A stretch of 64,000 nucleotides of DNA from Desulfobacca sp. (GCA_020725545.1 DYEV01000008.1:124001-188000); one strand, 5' to 3'. Numbered from the stretch's first letter, positions 19,237 to 28,807 are shown. A program made the numbers and translations. The notes: a model not told the origin generated them from the letters alone.

Positions 19237-20664
19237 ATGAAATGCCTTCTCATTGCCCCGCCGTTTAGCAACGTCTATGGGAATTTTAAGTCCATCATGA
19301 AGTATGGCTTCCTGAACCCGCCGCTGGGGCTCTGCTACCTGTCGGCCTCACTGCAGCGAGCCGGCCATCAGTCCCGGGTGTTGGACTGCGAGGCCCAGGG
19401 CCTGAATATTGCCAAAATATTTGAGATTATCCAGCAGGAGCGGCCCGACCTCATCGGCATCACCGCCACCTCGCCGGAGTTGGCCAATGCCCTGACCATC
19501 GCCAATGAACTCAAGGCCCGGCTGACTATCCCCATTGTTTTTGGCGGCGTGCACGTCACCATTTTTAAGGATCAGCTCCTGCGGGACAATCCGGCCGTGG
19601 ATTTCGGCGTCATCGGCGAGGGCGAGGAGACTGTGGTGGAGTTGCTGGAGGCCCTGCCCGAACCCCACCGCTATGCCAGTATCCAGGGTCTCATTTATCG
19701 GGACGGCGCTGACATCCGGGTCAATCCTTTCCGCCCCCTCATCCAGGACCTGGACACCCTGCCGTATCCAGATCGGAGCGGCCAGCCGCCGGAGCTCTAT
19801 TTCCGCAATGTCCCGAAAGTGGGGTACCAAAGCACCGCGGCCTTCATGTCTTCCCGGGGCTGCCCCTGTCATTGTACGTATTGCGCCATCGAACAGATCC
19901 CGGGATGGCGCCGGGTGCGCTATCGGTCGGCCCAGAATGTGGTGGATGAGATCGAATATCTGGTCCGGGAGCTGAAGATCAAACACATCTCCTTTAATGA
20001 CGACGTCTTGACCATGAACCGCAAAAGGGTTTATGAGCTGTGCGCCGAAATCCAGCGCCGCAACCTGCGCTTCACCTGGGAGGGGCTGTCCCGGGCCGAC
20101 TGCGTGGACTTGAATCTGCTCAAAACCATGCGGGAGGCCGGTTTTGTCCGCATTTCCTATGGCATCGAGAGCGGCAACCCGGAGATCCTGAAATCGACCT
20201 GCAAAAACGAGACCTTGGAGCAGATCGCCGAAGCCTTCCGCATCACCCGGGAGGCCGGCATCGTGGCCCGGGGCTCTTTGATCATCGGCCTGCCCTTTGA
20301 AAACCGGCAGACGGTGGAGGACTCCTTCCGCTTTGTCAATAACCTGGAGGGGATCGATCAGGTCATCATTAATATCCTGCAGCCCTATCCTGGCACCAAG
20401 GTCCGGGAGCAGGTCTTGCAGGGCGTGGGCGGGAGTCGCCTGTTAGTGGATGATATGTCGGAGCTGCGGCGGTTCGGCAACGCCTCGGTGGAGGTGAATG
20501 ACCTGACTCGCAACCGACTTATCTTCTTACAGAAATTAGGATTGTTGCGCTTCTACCTGCGGCCCCGGGTCATCCTCCGGCATCTGCAGTTTTATCATCC
20601 CAAGGCCTTTTTAATGGACGGTCTGGCCTTTTTACAATCCATTTTTTCCTGGAAGACTGCTTAG
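19237..20664 (+). CDS. B12-binding domain radical SAM protein
   Basis: MKCLLIAPPFSNVYGNF; VIGEGEETVVELL; SSRGCPCHCTYCAIEQIPG (CxxxCxxC); YGIESGNPEIL. Confidence 0.88.
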   Translation: MKCLLIAPPFSNVYGNFKSIMKYGFLNPPLGLCYLSASLQRAGHQSRVLDCEAQGLNIAKIFEIIQQERPDLIGITATSPELANALTIANELKARLTIPIVFGGVHVTIFKDQLLRDNPAVDFGVIGEGEETVVELLEALPEPHRYASIQGLIYRDGADIRVNPFRPLIQDLDTLPYPDRSGQPPELYFRNVPKVGYQSTAAFMSSRGCPCHCTYCAIEQIPGWRRVRYRSAQNVVDEIEYLVRELKIKHISFNDDVLTMNRKRVYELCAEIQRRNLRFTWEGLSRADCVDLNLLKTMREAGFVRISYGIESGNPEILKSTCKNETLEQIAEAFRITREAGIVARGSLIIGLPFENRQTVEDSFRFVNNLEGIDQVIINILQPYPGTKVREQVLQGVGGSRLLVDDMSELRRFGNASVEVNDLTRNRLIFLQKLGLLRFYLRPRVILRHLQFYHPKAFLMDGLAFLQSIFSWKTA

Positions 20665-20666
20665 CC

Positions 20667-21719
20667 GTGGGAGCGCTCAATCAGGATTCCGCCTCATTGG
20701 CCACCCCCACCGGTCGGGGCCGGGAGTGGCTCTCCCGGCTTGTGCCCATGGTGGTGGGCGGTGGTCTCCTGGCCCTCATTCTCAGCCGCGTTGATTTAGC
20801 CCGGCTCGAAGGCGTTCTCAAGGATACTCATTGGCACTGGTATGCCCTGGCCCTCCTGCTGCTGGTGGTCAACCTGCTGATTATCAGCGCCCGTTGGCGC
20901 TTTAATCTGGGCCTGCTGAAGCTGCGCTACCCTTACCTGGACCTCTTTCTCATCGACCACGCCGGGGCCCTGGCCGGGGCCGCCACCCCCGGCCGCATGG
21001 GCGATCTGGCCCGGTTGGTCTATTTCCGCCAGGACAAACCGGTGCTGGTCCGGGTAGGGGTGAGCATTCTGGTGGAGCGCCTTCTGGACCTGACGGTCTT
21101 AGTGGCCCTGGCCATGGTCTTCCTCTGGGTTCTACCGCTGCCGCTGACCTTGCAAAAGCTGGCGGCCAATCTGTTGTTGGCCGTGACCTTGGTGGAATTG
21201 GCTGTGGTCTCTACCCTCTGGCGGTTTTCCGGGAGCAACTGGTTCCAGGCCAAGATCTTGAAGCTTATCCCCGTATCCTTACAGGACCGTTTTGCCGGCA
21301 GTGGTCAGGAATTGCAAGCCATTGCCAAATGCTATGCCACCTGGCGGCTGGCCTGTTCCTTTGGCCTGACCCTCCTGGCCTGGTGGGTCAATATCCTCTC
21401 GGCCTACTGCTCGGCCCTGGCCTTGGGGCTGCCCTTAGGCCTGTGGCAGACTGGTGCTCTTTTCTGCCTGAGCACGCTGTTTACCCTCATTCCGGTGTCG
21501 GTGGCTGGCATCGGCACCCGGGAGCTGGCCATGGTATATCTCTTCTCTTTCCTCGGACTGCCGGCCGAACAGGCCCTGGCCTTCTCCTTTTTACTGCTAG
21601 GATTTTTGGTGGCCCATTCGCTCGTCGGCTTTACGGCCCTGCTCATTAAGCCGCCTCAGCCCATTCCGGGCCCCAGGGCAGCCGGTGTTGGGCCCCAAAC
21701 AACCCGGATTGAAGAATAG
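20667..21719 (+). CDS. UPF0104 / lysylphosphatidylglycerol-synthase-TM (AglD-like) flippase-like membrane protein
   Basis: GTG start; ~8 TM segments; DHAGALAGAATPGRMGDLARLVYFRQ and SVAGIGTRELAMVYLF motifs typical of the family. Confidence 0.82.
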   Translation: MGALNQDSASLATPTGRGREWLSRLVPMVVGGGLLALILSRVDLARLEGVLKDTHWHWYALALLLLVVNLLIISARWRFNLGLLKLRYPYLDLFLIDHAGALAGAATPGRMGDLARLVYFRQDKPVLVRVGVSILVERLLDLTVLVALAMVFLWVLPLPLTLQKLAANLLLAVTLVELAVVSTLWRFSGSNWFQAKILKLIPVSLQDRFAGSGQELQAIAKCYATWRLACSFGLTLLAWWVNILSAYCSALALGLPLGLWQTGALFCLSTLFTLIPVSVAGIGTRELAMVYLFSFLGLPAEQALAFSFLLLGFLVAHSLVGFTALLIKPPQPIPGPRAAGVGPQTTRIEE

Positions 21720-21765
21720 CCATGGCCGGCCGCAGCCAGCGTTACGTCTGCCCGTGGGGGTGGCT

Positions 21766-22926
21766 ATGAGCCAGGAGCCGTCGCCTTCTGCCCTCAGCAA
21801 TGTCCTGGTGATCCTCAATCCGGAGCGCACCTCGGGGGCGGATATGATGTTATTGGACGCAGTGCGGCAGTTGGATGCGAGCCGGTTTCGGGTGACCCTG
21901 GGTCTCCTGACCTCGCCCCTGGAGGCCCGCGACTTCCTGCCAGCCCACCTGCCGGTGGTGGAATTTCGCTTGCCCGGCCTCAACGGCTTGGTCTGGCTGC
22001 GGTTTTTTCTGGTCTTGGGCTGGCACCTGTGGCGGCGCCACATCCAGATTCTGCATGTCAACAGCTACATTCCCGGCAACTATGCCCGGCTGGCTGCCTG
22101 GTTGGTGGGAGTGCCCGTCATTATCGACCACTGGCACGGCTTCACCCGCTTTAACCGCAAACGGCGGTTCATCTGCCGCCTTCTGGGTCGGGTCACAACG
22201 CTGAGCCTGACGGTCTCGGCGGGCGTCAAACAGCATCTCTTGCAGCACCTGCAGTTGGCCCCGGACAGAATCCGGGTGCTTTATAACGGCATTGATCTCA
22301 ACCGCTGCCGACCCAGCCGCTCCCGCCAGGAGATGCGGACGACACTGGGTTTACCGCAGGATGTGCCGGTCCTGGCCATCGTCTCCCGCCTGGATCATTG
22401 GGGCAAAGGACATCGGGAGCTCTTCCAGGCCATGGTTCAAATAAAGGCGCACTGGCCGGTGCATTGCCTGGTCATCGGCGGTGGCCAGCGGCAGGGAGAG
22501 ATGATGGCCCTGGTCCAGGATTTGGGCTTGGGCTCCTCGGTGACCTTCGTCGGCCAGCGGCAGGATGTTCCTGATCTTTTGGGAGCGGTGGATATCTTCG
22601 TTCTGCCCAGCTACAGCGAGGGCGTCTCCCGGTCGCTGTTGGAAGCCATGGCTTTGGGCTTGCCGGTGGTAGTCAGCGAGGCCGGCGGCTCCCCGGAAGT
22701 GGTGCAGCATGCAGTCAACGGTCTGCTGGTGCCGGTCAAAGACCCGGAGGCTCTGGCCCAAGCCCTCGGCCGCCTGCTGGCCAACCCCCCGTGGGCGGCC
22801 CAGCTGGGCCAGGCCGCGGCCGAGCGCGTGGCAGCCGCTTTCTCCCTGGAGCGCCTGGGCCAGGAATTGAACGCCCTGTATGACCACCTTGTCCAGGCGC
22901 AGCAATTCGGTCATCCCAGACCATAG
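21766..22926 (+). CDS. GT4 family glycosyltransferase
   Basis: VLYNGIDLNRCRPSR; VSRLDHWGKGH; VLPSYSEGVSRSLLEAMALGLPVVVSEAGGSPEVV. Confidence 0.9.
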   Translation: MSQEPSPSALSNVLVILNPERTSGADMMLLDAVRQLDASRFRVTLGLLTSPLEARDFLPAHLPVVEFRLPGLNGLVWLRFFLVLGWHLWRRHIQILHVNSYIPGNYARLAAWLVGVPVIIDHWHGFTRFNRKRRFICRLLGRVTTLSLTVSAGVKQHLLQHLQLAPDRIRVLYNGIDLNRCRPSRSRQEMRTTLGLPQDVPVLAIVSRLDHWGKGHRELFQAMVQIKAHWPVHCLVIGGGQRQGEMMALVQDLGLGSSVTFVGQRQDVPDLLGAVDIFVLPSYSEGVSRSLLEAMALGLPVVVSEAGGSPEVVQHAVNGLLVPVKDPEALAQALGRLLANPPWAAQLGQAAAERVAAAFSLERLGQELNALYDHLVQAQQFGHPRP

Positions 22927-23073
22927 TCAAGGCGCGTACCCAGGGAAAAGAGTTGACAACCCCCCCTGGTCATGGCAAGATTAAGATGTTTTTCGCTCTT
23001 TCGGCAAGGTGTTTGCCGCGCTGGGGCCCCTGGGTCCACGCTGAGAAAGTCATCATTCAGTAAGGAGACGTTC

Positions 23074-23397
23074 ATGGCAGATATATTACAAGTAACCGAT
23101 GGCACTTTTGAGCAGGAGATCCTCAAAGCCAACATGCCGGCCATGGTGGATTTTTGGGCTGGCTGGTGCGGGCCCTGCCGAGCCATTGCTCCCGTGGTGG
23201 AAGAGTTGGCCAAAGAATATGCCGGCAGAGTAAAGATTGCCAAAATGAATGTGGATGAGAACTCCAAAACCCCGGTGAAATATGGCATCCGGGCCATCCC
23301 CACCCTCATCCTGTTCAAAGACGGCAACGTCGTCGATCAGATTACCGGCGCCGTCTCCAAGTCGCAGATTGACAATGCCATCAAAAAGCTTCTTTAA
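23074..23397 (+). CDS. trxA: thioredoxin
   Basis: MADILQVTDGTFEQEIL...VDFWAGWCGPCRAIAPVVEELAKEY...IPTLILFKDG. Confidence 0.96.
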   Translation: MADILQVTDGTFEQEILKANMPAMVDFWAGWCGPCRAIAPVVEELAKEYAGRVKIAKMNVDENSKTPVKYGIRAIPTLILFKDGNVVDQITGAVSKSQIDNAIKKLL

Positions 23398-23414
23398 TCT
23401 CGCGGTATACCTTT

Positions 23415-24347
23415 ATGCCTCACTATGATTACGATGTCATTATTGTGGGCGGCGGGCCGGCGGGTATGACCGCCGGTCTCTATGCCGGCCGCGGCCGCTT
23501 CAAAACCCTACTGCTGGAAAAACTCATCACCGGCGGCCAGGTCATGACCACCGACCACGTGGACAATTATCCCGGCTTTCCTGAGGGGGTGGCCGGCTTT
23601 GAACTCTCCCAGCGCATGCGGGATCAGGCCGAGCGGTTCGGCGTGGAGATCCGCAGCGCCGAAGTGACCGCCCTGAAGCCAGGCAACCCCTACCATACCA
23701 TCGTCCTGGAAGGGGGCGAAGAGATTATCGGGCGGGCCGTTATTATCGCCTCGGGAGCCCAACCGCGGCGGGCCGGCTTTCCCGGGGAGGCAGAATTCAC
23801 CGGCAAAGGCGTGGGCTACTGCGCCACCTGCGACGGCGCCCTTTATCGGGATGAGACCATCGCCGTGGTCGGCGGCGGCGACACGGCCCTGCAGGATGCA
23901 GTTTTCCTGACTCGTTTTGCCCAGAAGGTTTATCTCATCCACCGCCGGGACCAGTTCCGGGGGGCCAGACTCTACCAGGAAAAGGTCTTTGCCAACGATA
24001 AGATCCAGGTCCTTTTCGACACCGTAGTCACCCGGATCATGGGCGACAAAAATGTCACCGGCATCCAGATCAAGAACCTCAAGACCGGGCAGGAGTCGGA
24101 ACTGGCTGTCACCGGCGTTTTTGTCTTCGTGGGCATCCAGCCCATTACCGGTTGGCTCAGCCCCGGCTTGCTGGAGCAGGATGAATTCGGTTTTATCCGC
24201 ACCGATGCCAATATGGCCACCAATATCCCGGGAATCTTCGCGGCCGGGGACGTGCGGGTCAAACTGCTGCGTCAGATCACCACGGCCGTGGGCGACGGCG
24301 CCGTGGCCGCCTTTGCCGCAGAAAAATATCTGGAGGAACAGCACTAA
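23415..24347 (+). CDS. trxB: thioredoxin-disulfide reductase
   Basis: DVIIVGGGPAGMTAGLYAGR; CATCDGA active site; VVGGGDTALQDA; GIFAAGDVR. Confidence 0.96.
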   Translation: MPHYDYDVIIVGGGPAGMTAGLYAGRGRFKTLLLEKLITGGQVMTTDHVDNYPGFPEGVAGFELSQRMRDQAERFGVEIRSAEVTALKPGNPYHTIVLEGGEEIIGRAVIIASGAQPRRAGFPGEAEFTGKGVGYCATCDGALYRDETIAVVGGGDTALQDAVFLTRFAQKVYLIHRRDQFRGARLYQEKVFANDKIQVLFDTVVTRIMGDKNVTGIQIKNLKTGQESELAVTGVFVFVGIQPITGWLSPGLLEQDEFGFIRTDANMATNIPGIFAAGDVRVKLLRQITTAVGDGAVAAFAAEKYLEEQH

Positions 24348-24350
24348 GTC

Positions 24351-25076
24351 ATGCTGCGGCTTGGCCGACTAGCGTTCTGTCTCTTCCTGACCCTCGCTCT
24401 GGTGGCGGGCGCCGGCTGCGGCTGGTTCAGCAAAAAAAAGCCGGACCGCCCCCCTGACGTCCTAGTCGACGAGGGCTTCAAGAAACTCAAGGCGGGAAAA
24501 TACGACAAGGCTGTAGAAGACTTTGAGAAGATCCGGGATCGCTATCCTTACAGCCAGGAGGCCATCCTGGCGGAACTCAAGGCCGCCGACGCCAAGTATT
24601 TCAGCAAGAAATACGACGAGGCCCTCCAGGATTACAAAAACTTCGAGAAGCTGCACCCTTCCCATCCCCAGGTACCCTATGTCATCTATCAACAGGGGCT
24701 GTGCTACTATCGCCAGCGCAGCACCATCGACCGGGACCCCACCTTCACCTATAAGGCCTTGCAGGAATTCAAACGCCTGAAGCAGCGCTATCCCACCTAT
24801 GAGAAAATGGCCAAGGTGGATGACTACATCGCCAAATGCCAACTGGCCCTGGCCGACCACGAGTTCTACGTCGGCGAATTTTATTACAAAACCGGCCGCT
24901 ATCAGGCCGCCTTGGACCGCTTTGCCGCCATCCAGGAAGAATACCCGGATTATCCCAAGATGGCCAAAGTGAAGCAGTATACCCAACGCTGTGAGGCTAT
25001 CCTGGCCAACCCGGTGAAAGCCGAACCCCCGGCCATCCTCAAACCCTGGTATTATCTTTTCGACGCCCAGTGGTAA
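24351..25076 (+). CDS. bamD: outer membrane protein assembly factor BamD-like lipoprotein
   Basis: Lipobox-like LVAGAGCGWFS; TPR organisation DEGFKKLKAGKYDKAVEDFEKIRDRYPYSQEA. Confidence 0.85.
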   Translation: MLRLGRLAFCLFLTLALVAGAGCGWFSKKKPDRPPDVLVDEGFKKLKAGKYDKAVEDFEKIRDRYPYSQEAILAELKAADAKYFSKKYDEALQDYKNFEKLHPSHPQVPYVIYQQGLCYYRQRSTIDRDPTFTYKALQEFKRLKQRYPTYEKMAKVDDYIAKCQLALADHEFYVGEFYYKTGRYQAALDRFAAIQEEYPDYPKMAKVKQYTQRCEAILANPVKAEPPAILKPWYYLFDAQW

Positions 25077-25297
25077 AAGCAGTTGAGTGGGAGCGTCCGG
25101 GCCTGGCTTGGGCGAACGGCTTGTGATCCTGCCCACGAGTTGCCGAGGCGTTGCCTTGCCTATTCATTCCTTCTCGCCGCCGGTCTTATCATTCCCCCCA
25201 CCTCTGCAGTTTTGAAGACAGGATGAGTCGTTGGGCCTGTCGGTGCCGACCTGGAGAACGGCGATGGTTCCGGGGTTTCTTCGGTTCACAGCTTAGA

Positions 25298-25419
25298 AGC
25301 TGTTGCAAAACCCTGGGATCGAATCTTTGTCATTCTGAGCGAAGCGAAGAATCTAATCTTTACATCGAGATAAAGATCCTTCTCTCCGTTCAGGATGACA
25401 AAAAAGAGGTTTTGCAACA
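25298..25419 (+). repeat. MITE-like repeat family R1, copy 2
   Basis: agctgttgcaaaaccc...gtcattctgagcgaagcgaagaatct...caggatgacaaaaaagaggttttgcaaca; terminal inverted repeats. Confidence 0.85.
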
Positions 25420-25423
25420 CCCT

Positions 25424-26203
25424 CTAGAAATCTTCAGGCCATTCCATCCTGGCCAATGCCTCCAGGCAGTCGTAATGGGTCAGATCGTGGTGGATGGGCG
25501 TGATGGAGATATAGCCGTTTTCTATGGCCCAGTAGTCAGTACCCAGCTCCAGCTGCCGCTTGGCGTTGATTCCGGCCAACCAATAATAGATATTCTCCCG
25601 GGGGTCCACCCGGCGCTCGTAGCGCTCCACTAATACCCCGTTCTCCTGGCGGGTGAGCATCACCCCTTTGATCTGATTGGCCGGCAGAGACGGGACGTTG
25701 ACATTGAGGCAGACCCCGGCTGGCAGGTGCAGATGGGGCAGTTCCTGGGCCAGGCGGGCGGCAAAGGTCGCTGCTACCCGGAAATCCGCCTCCCGAAAGG
25801 TGCTCAAGGAGATGGCCATGGCCCGGATGCCCATGATGGTGGCCTCGGTGGCCGCGGACACCGTGCCCGAATAGAGGACGTTGATCCCCACATTGGCGCC
25901 ATGATTAATCCCCGAGACCACCACATCAGGGCGCCGGGGCAAGATTTCCGCTACGGCGATCTTGACGCAGTCCGCCGGGGTGCCGGAGACCGCCCAACCG
26001 AAGAACGAACCATTCTTGGTGACCTTTTTCACCCGCAGCGGGTTGAGCAGACTGATGGCATGCCCCACCGCCGATTGCTCGCTCTCGGGCGCCACCACCG
26101 CCACCTCGTGCTCCGCACTCAAGGCCTGATATAGGGCCAATAACCCCGGGGCATGAATGCCATCGTCATTGGTTAACAGAATATACAAAGAATTCCTCCT
26201 CAC
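25424..26203 (-). CDS. surE: 5'/3'-nucleotidase SurE
   Basis: YILLTNDDGIHAPGLLALYQAL; VVSGINHGANVGINVLYSGTVSAA; PAGVCLNVNVP. Confidence 0.95.
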   Translation of the reverse strand: MRRNSLYILLTNDDGIHAPGLLALYQALSAEHEVAVVAPESEQSAVGHAISLLNPLRVKKVTKNGSFFGWAVSGTPADCVKIAVAEILPRRPDVVVSGINHGANVGINVLYSGTVSAATEATIMGIRAMAISLSTFREADFRVAATFAARLAQELPHLHLPAGVCLNVNVPSLPANQIKGVMLTRQENGVLVERYERRVDPRENIYYWLAGINAKRQLELGTDYWAIENGYISITPIHHDLTHYDCLEALARMEWPEDF

Positions 26204-26643
26204 TGTCTCTGCAGAGCTAAAACCATTTTAGTATATACCATAATGCCAATTCCAAAGAAACTCTCTGGGAAGCAGCGCCGCCTGGAGACCATGTAGCAAG
26301 AAAGCAAATCGGCTGCGGTCAAGCAAATCCCTTGGAATTGTCTGGCAGCCAGGAGAATTTTCTGAAATACATGTTCAATTTTTTAACCAAAAAAGCAAAA
26401 TTTTTAAACCTTATAACCCATTGATATCAAACTCATATTATTTTTGGACGAAGATTGTGTTCAACTTATAAAACATTTTGTCAGGGGGCCTTAACAATCA
26501 TGATTTAAAACTATAATAAAATTAATGGGATAAAAGAATTATTTTAATGGCACAATTTTGCATACAAAAAAATTATGTTAGGTAAACAAAGTCCTTGTCG
26601 ATGCTGGGCAGTTCCTGTTCTTTTTAACCTCCGGAGGTACTTC

Positions 26644-27326
26644 GTGAAAAAAGTTTTTGTTCTGATGGTTATGGGTTTGCTGGCGACGCTGCCGCTGACG
26701 GCTCACGCTGCCCTCATTTCTACGGGGAGCATTGAGATCGCGGCCAACACAGCCGGCTCCACCGAGGGGTTAAGCAATTTCACCGGCTCCTTTTTTTTTA
26801 TGATGACAGCAACAGCGCCATTGGCCAGCTGGTGGTCAAATTAACGAACACCACGCCGGTGGGCGGTGGCTATCAGACGGGCTTCCTGATGAACAACCCC
26901 AATCTCCTCACCTCCATTACCGGCTTCAGCGCCCCCAATGCCACCTGGCAGCAACTTGGCCTGACAAACAACGGCCTGAGCGGCAGTCCTTTCGGGGACT
27001 TTGATTTCGGCGCGGCGCTGGGCGGCAATTTCCTCGGCGGGGGCAGCCCCAACGATGGCATCCCGGTCAGCTCCACCGGCACCTTTTCTTTTGCTTTGGC
27101 CGGTTCGGCCTTGAACAGCTTGACCACCCTGAGCTTTATGCAGGCGCTGTCCACCGACCCACCTTCGGCCTACGGTCCGGAATTCTTCCTGACCCGTTTC
27201 CGGGGCATTGATTTCGGCGCCGGCAGCGACAAAGTCCCCGCTGTGGTCGTCCCCCTGCCCGGCACCCAGCTCCTCTTCGGCAGTGGTATCTTGGCCCTGA
27301 TGGGTCTGCGGAAAAAACTGCTGTAA
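26644..27326 (+). pseudogene. VPLP/PEP-CTERM-like exported protein, reading frame interrupted at a T9 run (frameshift or slippage)
   Basis: GTG start preceded by ccggagg; signal peptide VKKVFVLMVMGLLATLPLTAHAA; frame shift at 26791-26799 then YDDSNSAIGQLVVKLTNTTP... to C-terminal VPLPGTQLLFGSGILALMGLRKKLL. Confidence 0.75.
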
Positions 27327-27344
27327 AGCCTCCCTCCATCCCAT

Positions 27345-27378
27345 AAAAAGGCAGGGGCCGCCCGGCTCCTGCCTTTTT
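27345..27378 (+). terminator. rho-independent terminator (possibly bidirectional)
   Basis: aaaaaggcaggggccgcccggctcctgccttttt: GC-rich stem flanked by A5/T5, just after the 27326 stop. Confidence 0.75.
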
Positions 27379-27574
27379 CCTTATCTTGGGTCTTTTTCCC
27401 CGATCTGCTGTGGCACCGGGGAGTTTCCGGTTTGCCGTTTCTCTTTTCCGGTTTATAATCTCAGGCACTCAAATCCAAATCCGGTCCGGCCGGCTGGTGC
27501 ATCCCGGCCTCCCGGCTCAATGGGATACTTATGGCTCTCTTATCAGCCGAGATCTTGGCAGGAAAGCAGACGAC

Positions 27575-28807
27575 ATGATTCCTTCTGACCCTCTCCACCA
27601 ACGCCTGGCCCGGCGGGCCGAGGCCCTCTTCCCGGAGGTGCAGCGGCTGCGCCGGGACCTGCACCAGCATCCGGAGCTCTCTAACCAGGAGGAGCGCACC
27701 GCCCGGCTGCTAGCTGATTATCTCTGCGGTTTGGGGCTGACTGTGCGGGATGGCGTGGCCGGTCATGGCGTCGTCGCCGACCTGTTCTGTAGCCAACCCG
27801 GTCCCACCGTGGCCTGGCGGGCCGATATGGATGCCCTGCCCATCGCCGAGCCGCCGGATAAGCCCTGGTCCTCTCGGACCCCCGGGGTGATGCATGCCTG
27901 CGGCCACGATCTGCATATGGCCATCGCCTTGGGGGCCGCCCGACTCCTGCAGGACTTTCAGGCAGAATTGGCTGGCCGAATCCGCTTTATTTTTCAGCCG
28001 GCGGAAGAGGGGCTGCCGCCGGGGCAAGTGGGGGGGGCCGAATTGATGGTGCGAGAGGGGGTTCTAACCGACCCGCCCGTCGCCGCCATCTTCGGCCTGC
28101 ACGTCGCTCCCATGTTGACCGTGGGGCAAATCGGTTTTTGCCCGGATATCGTCATGGCCGGCGCCGATCGGCTGCGCCTGACCATCCACGGCCGTCAGGC
28201 TCATGCCGCCACGCCGCACCACGGCGTCGATGCCATCGTCATCGCGGCCCAGATCCTCACCCTGCTGCAGGCGGTCATCTCCCAGGGGAAGGACGCCCGC
28301 TCGCCGGCCGTCCTCACCTTCGGTACCATTGCCGGCGGCTCCCGCTTTAACATCCTGGCCGACCGGGTAGTTCTGGAGGGCACCTTGCGCCACCATGAGG
28401 CCAAGGTGCGGACAAGCATTCTGGCCAAAGTGCACCAGCTCCTGGAAGGCCTCAGTGCGGCCACCGGCGCCCGCGCTGAGCTGACCAGTGAAGCCCTCTA
28501 TCCCGTCCTGCGGAATGATCCCGATCTGGGCCGCCAGGCCCTGGAAATCCTGGGACGGCATTTCAGTCCCCGGGCCTTGGTGCCGATGCGGCCAGTCATG
28601 GGCAGCGAAGATTTCGCTTTCTTTGCCCAAGAGGTACCGGCCTTTTACTTTTTCCTGGGCACCCGGGGCCCTGGCGTCGAAAGCCAGACCCTCCATTCGC
28701 CGGATTTTGACCCCGATGAGGGGGCCCTGACGGTGGGCCTCACCGCCGCCGCTCTGCTCTTGGCCGGTTTGAGCCAGGCGGCCAGCCAGTCCGACTACTT
28801 GGCATGA
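27575..28807 (+). CDS. M20 family amidohydrolase/peptidase
   Basis: RRDLHQHPELSNQEERTARLL; RADMDALPIAE; MHACGHDLHMAIALGAA; FIFQPAEEG; GSEDFAFFAQEVP. Confidence 0.92.
   Translation: MIPSDPLHQRLARRAEALFPEVQRLRRDLHQHPELSNQEERTARLLADYLCGLGLTVRDGVAGHGVVADLFCSQPGPTVAWRADMDALPIAEPPDKPWSSRTPGVMHACGHDLHMAIALGAARLLQDFQAELAGRIRFIFQPAEEGLPPGQVGGAELMVREGVLTDPPVAAIFGLHVAPMLTVGQIGFCPDIVMAGADRLRLTIHGRQAHAATPHHGVDAIVIAAQILTLLQAVISQGKDARSPAVLTFGTIAGGSRFNILADRVVLEGTLRHHEAKVRTSILAKVHQLLEGLSAATGARAELTSEALYPVLRNDPDLGRQALEILGRHFSPRALVPMRPVMGSEDFAFFAQEVPAFYFFLGTRGPGVESQTLHSPDFDPDEGALTVGLTAAALLLAGLSQAASQSDYLA

Noticed and set aside
26341-26640. AT-rich leader before the VPLP gene considered as a c-di-GMP (GEMM) riboswitch
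   Set aside because: No GEMM core motifs are recognisable; only a palindromic ccggagg SD region is evident.
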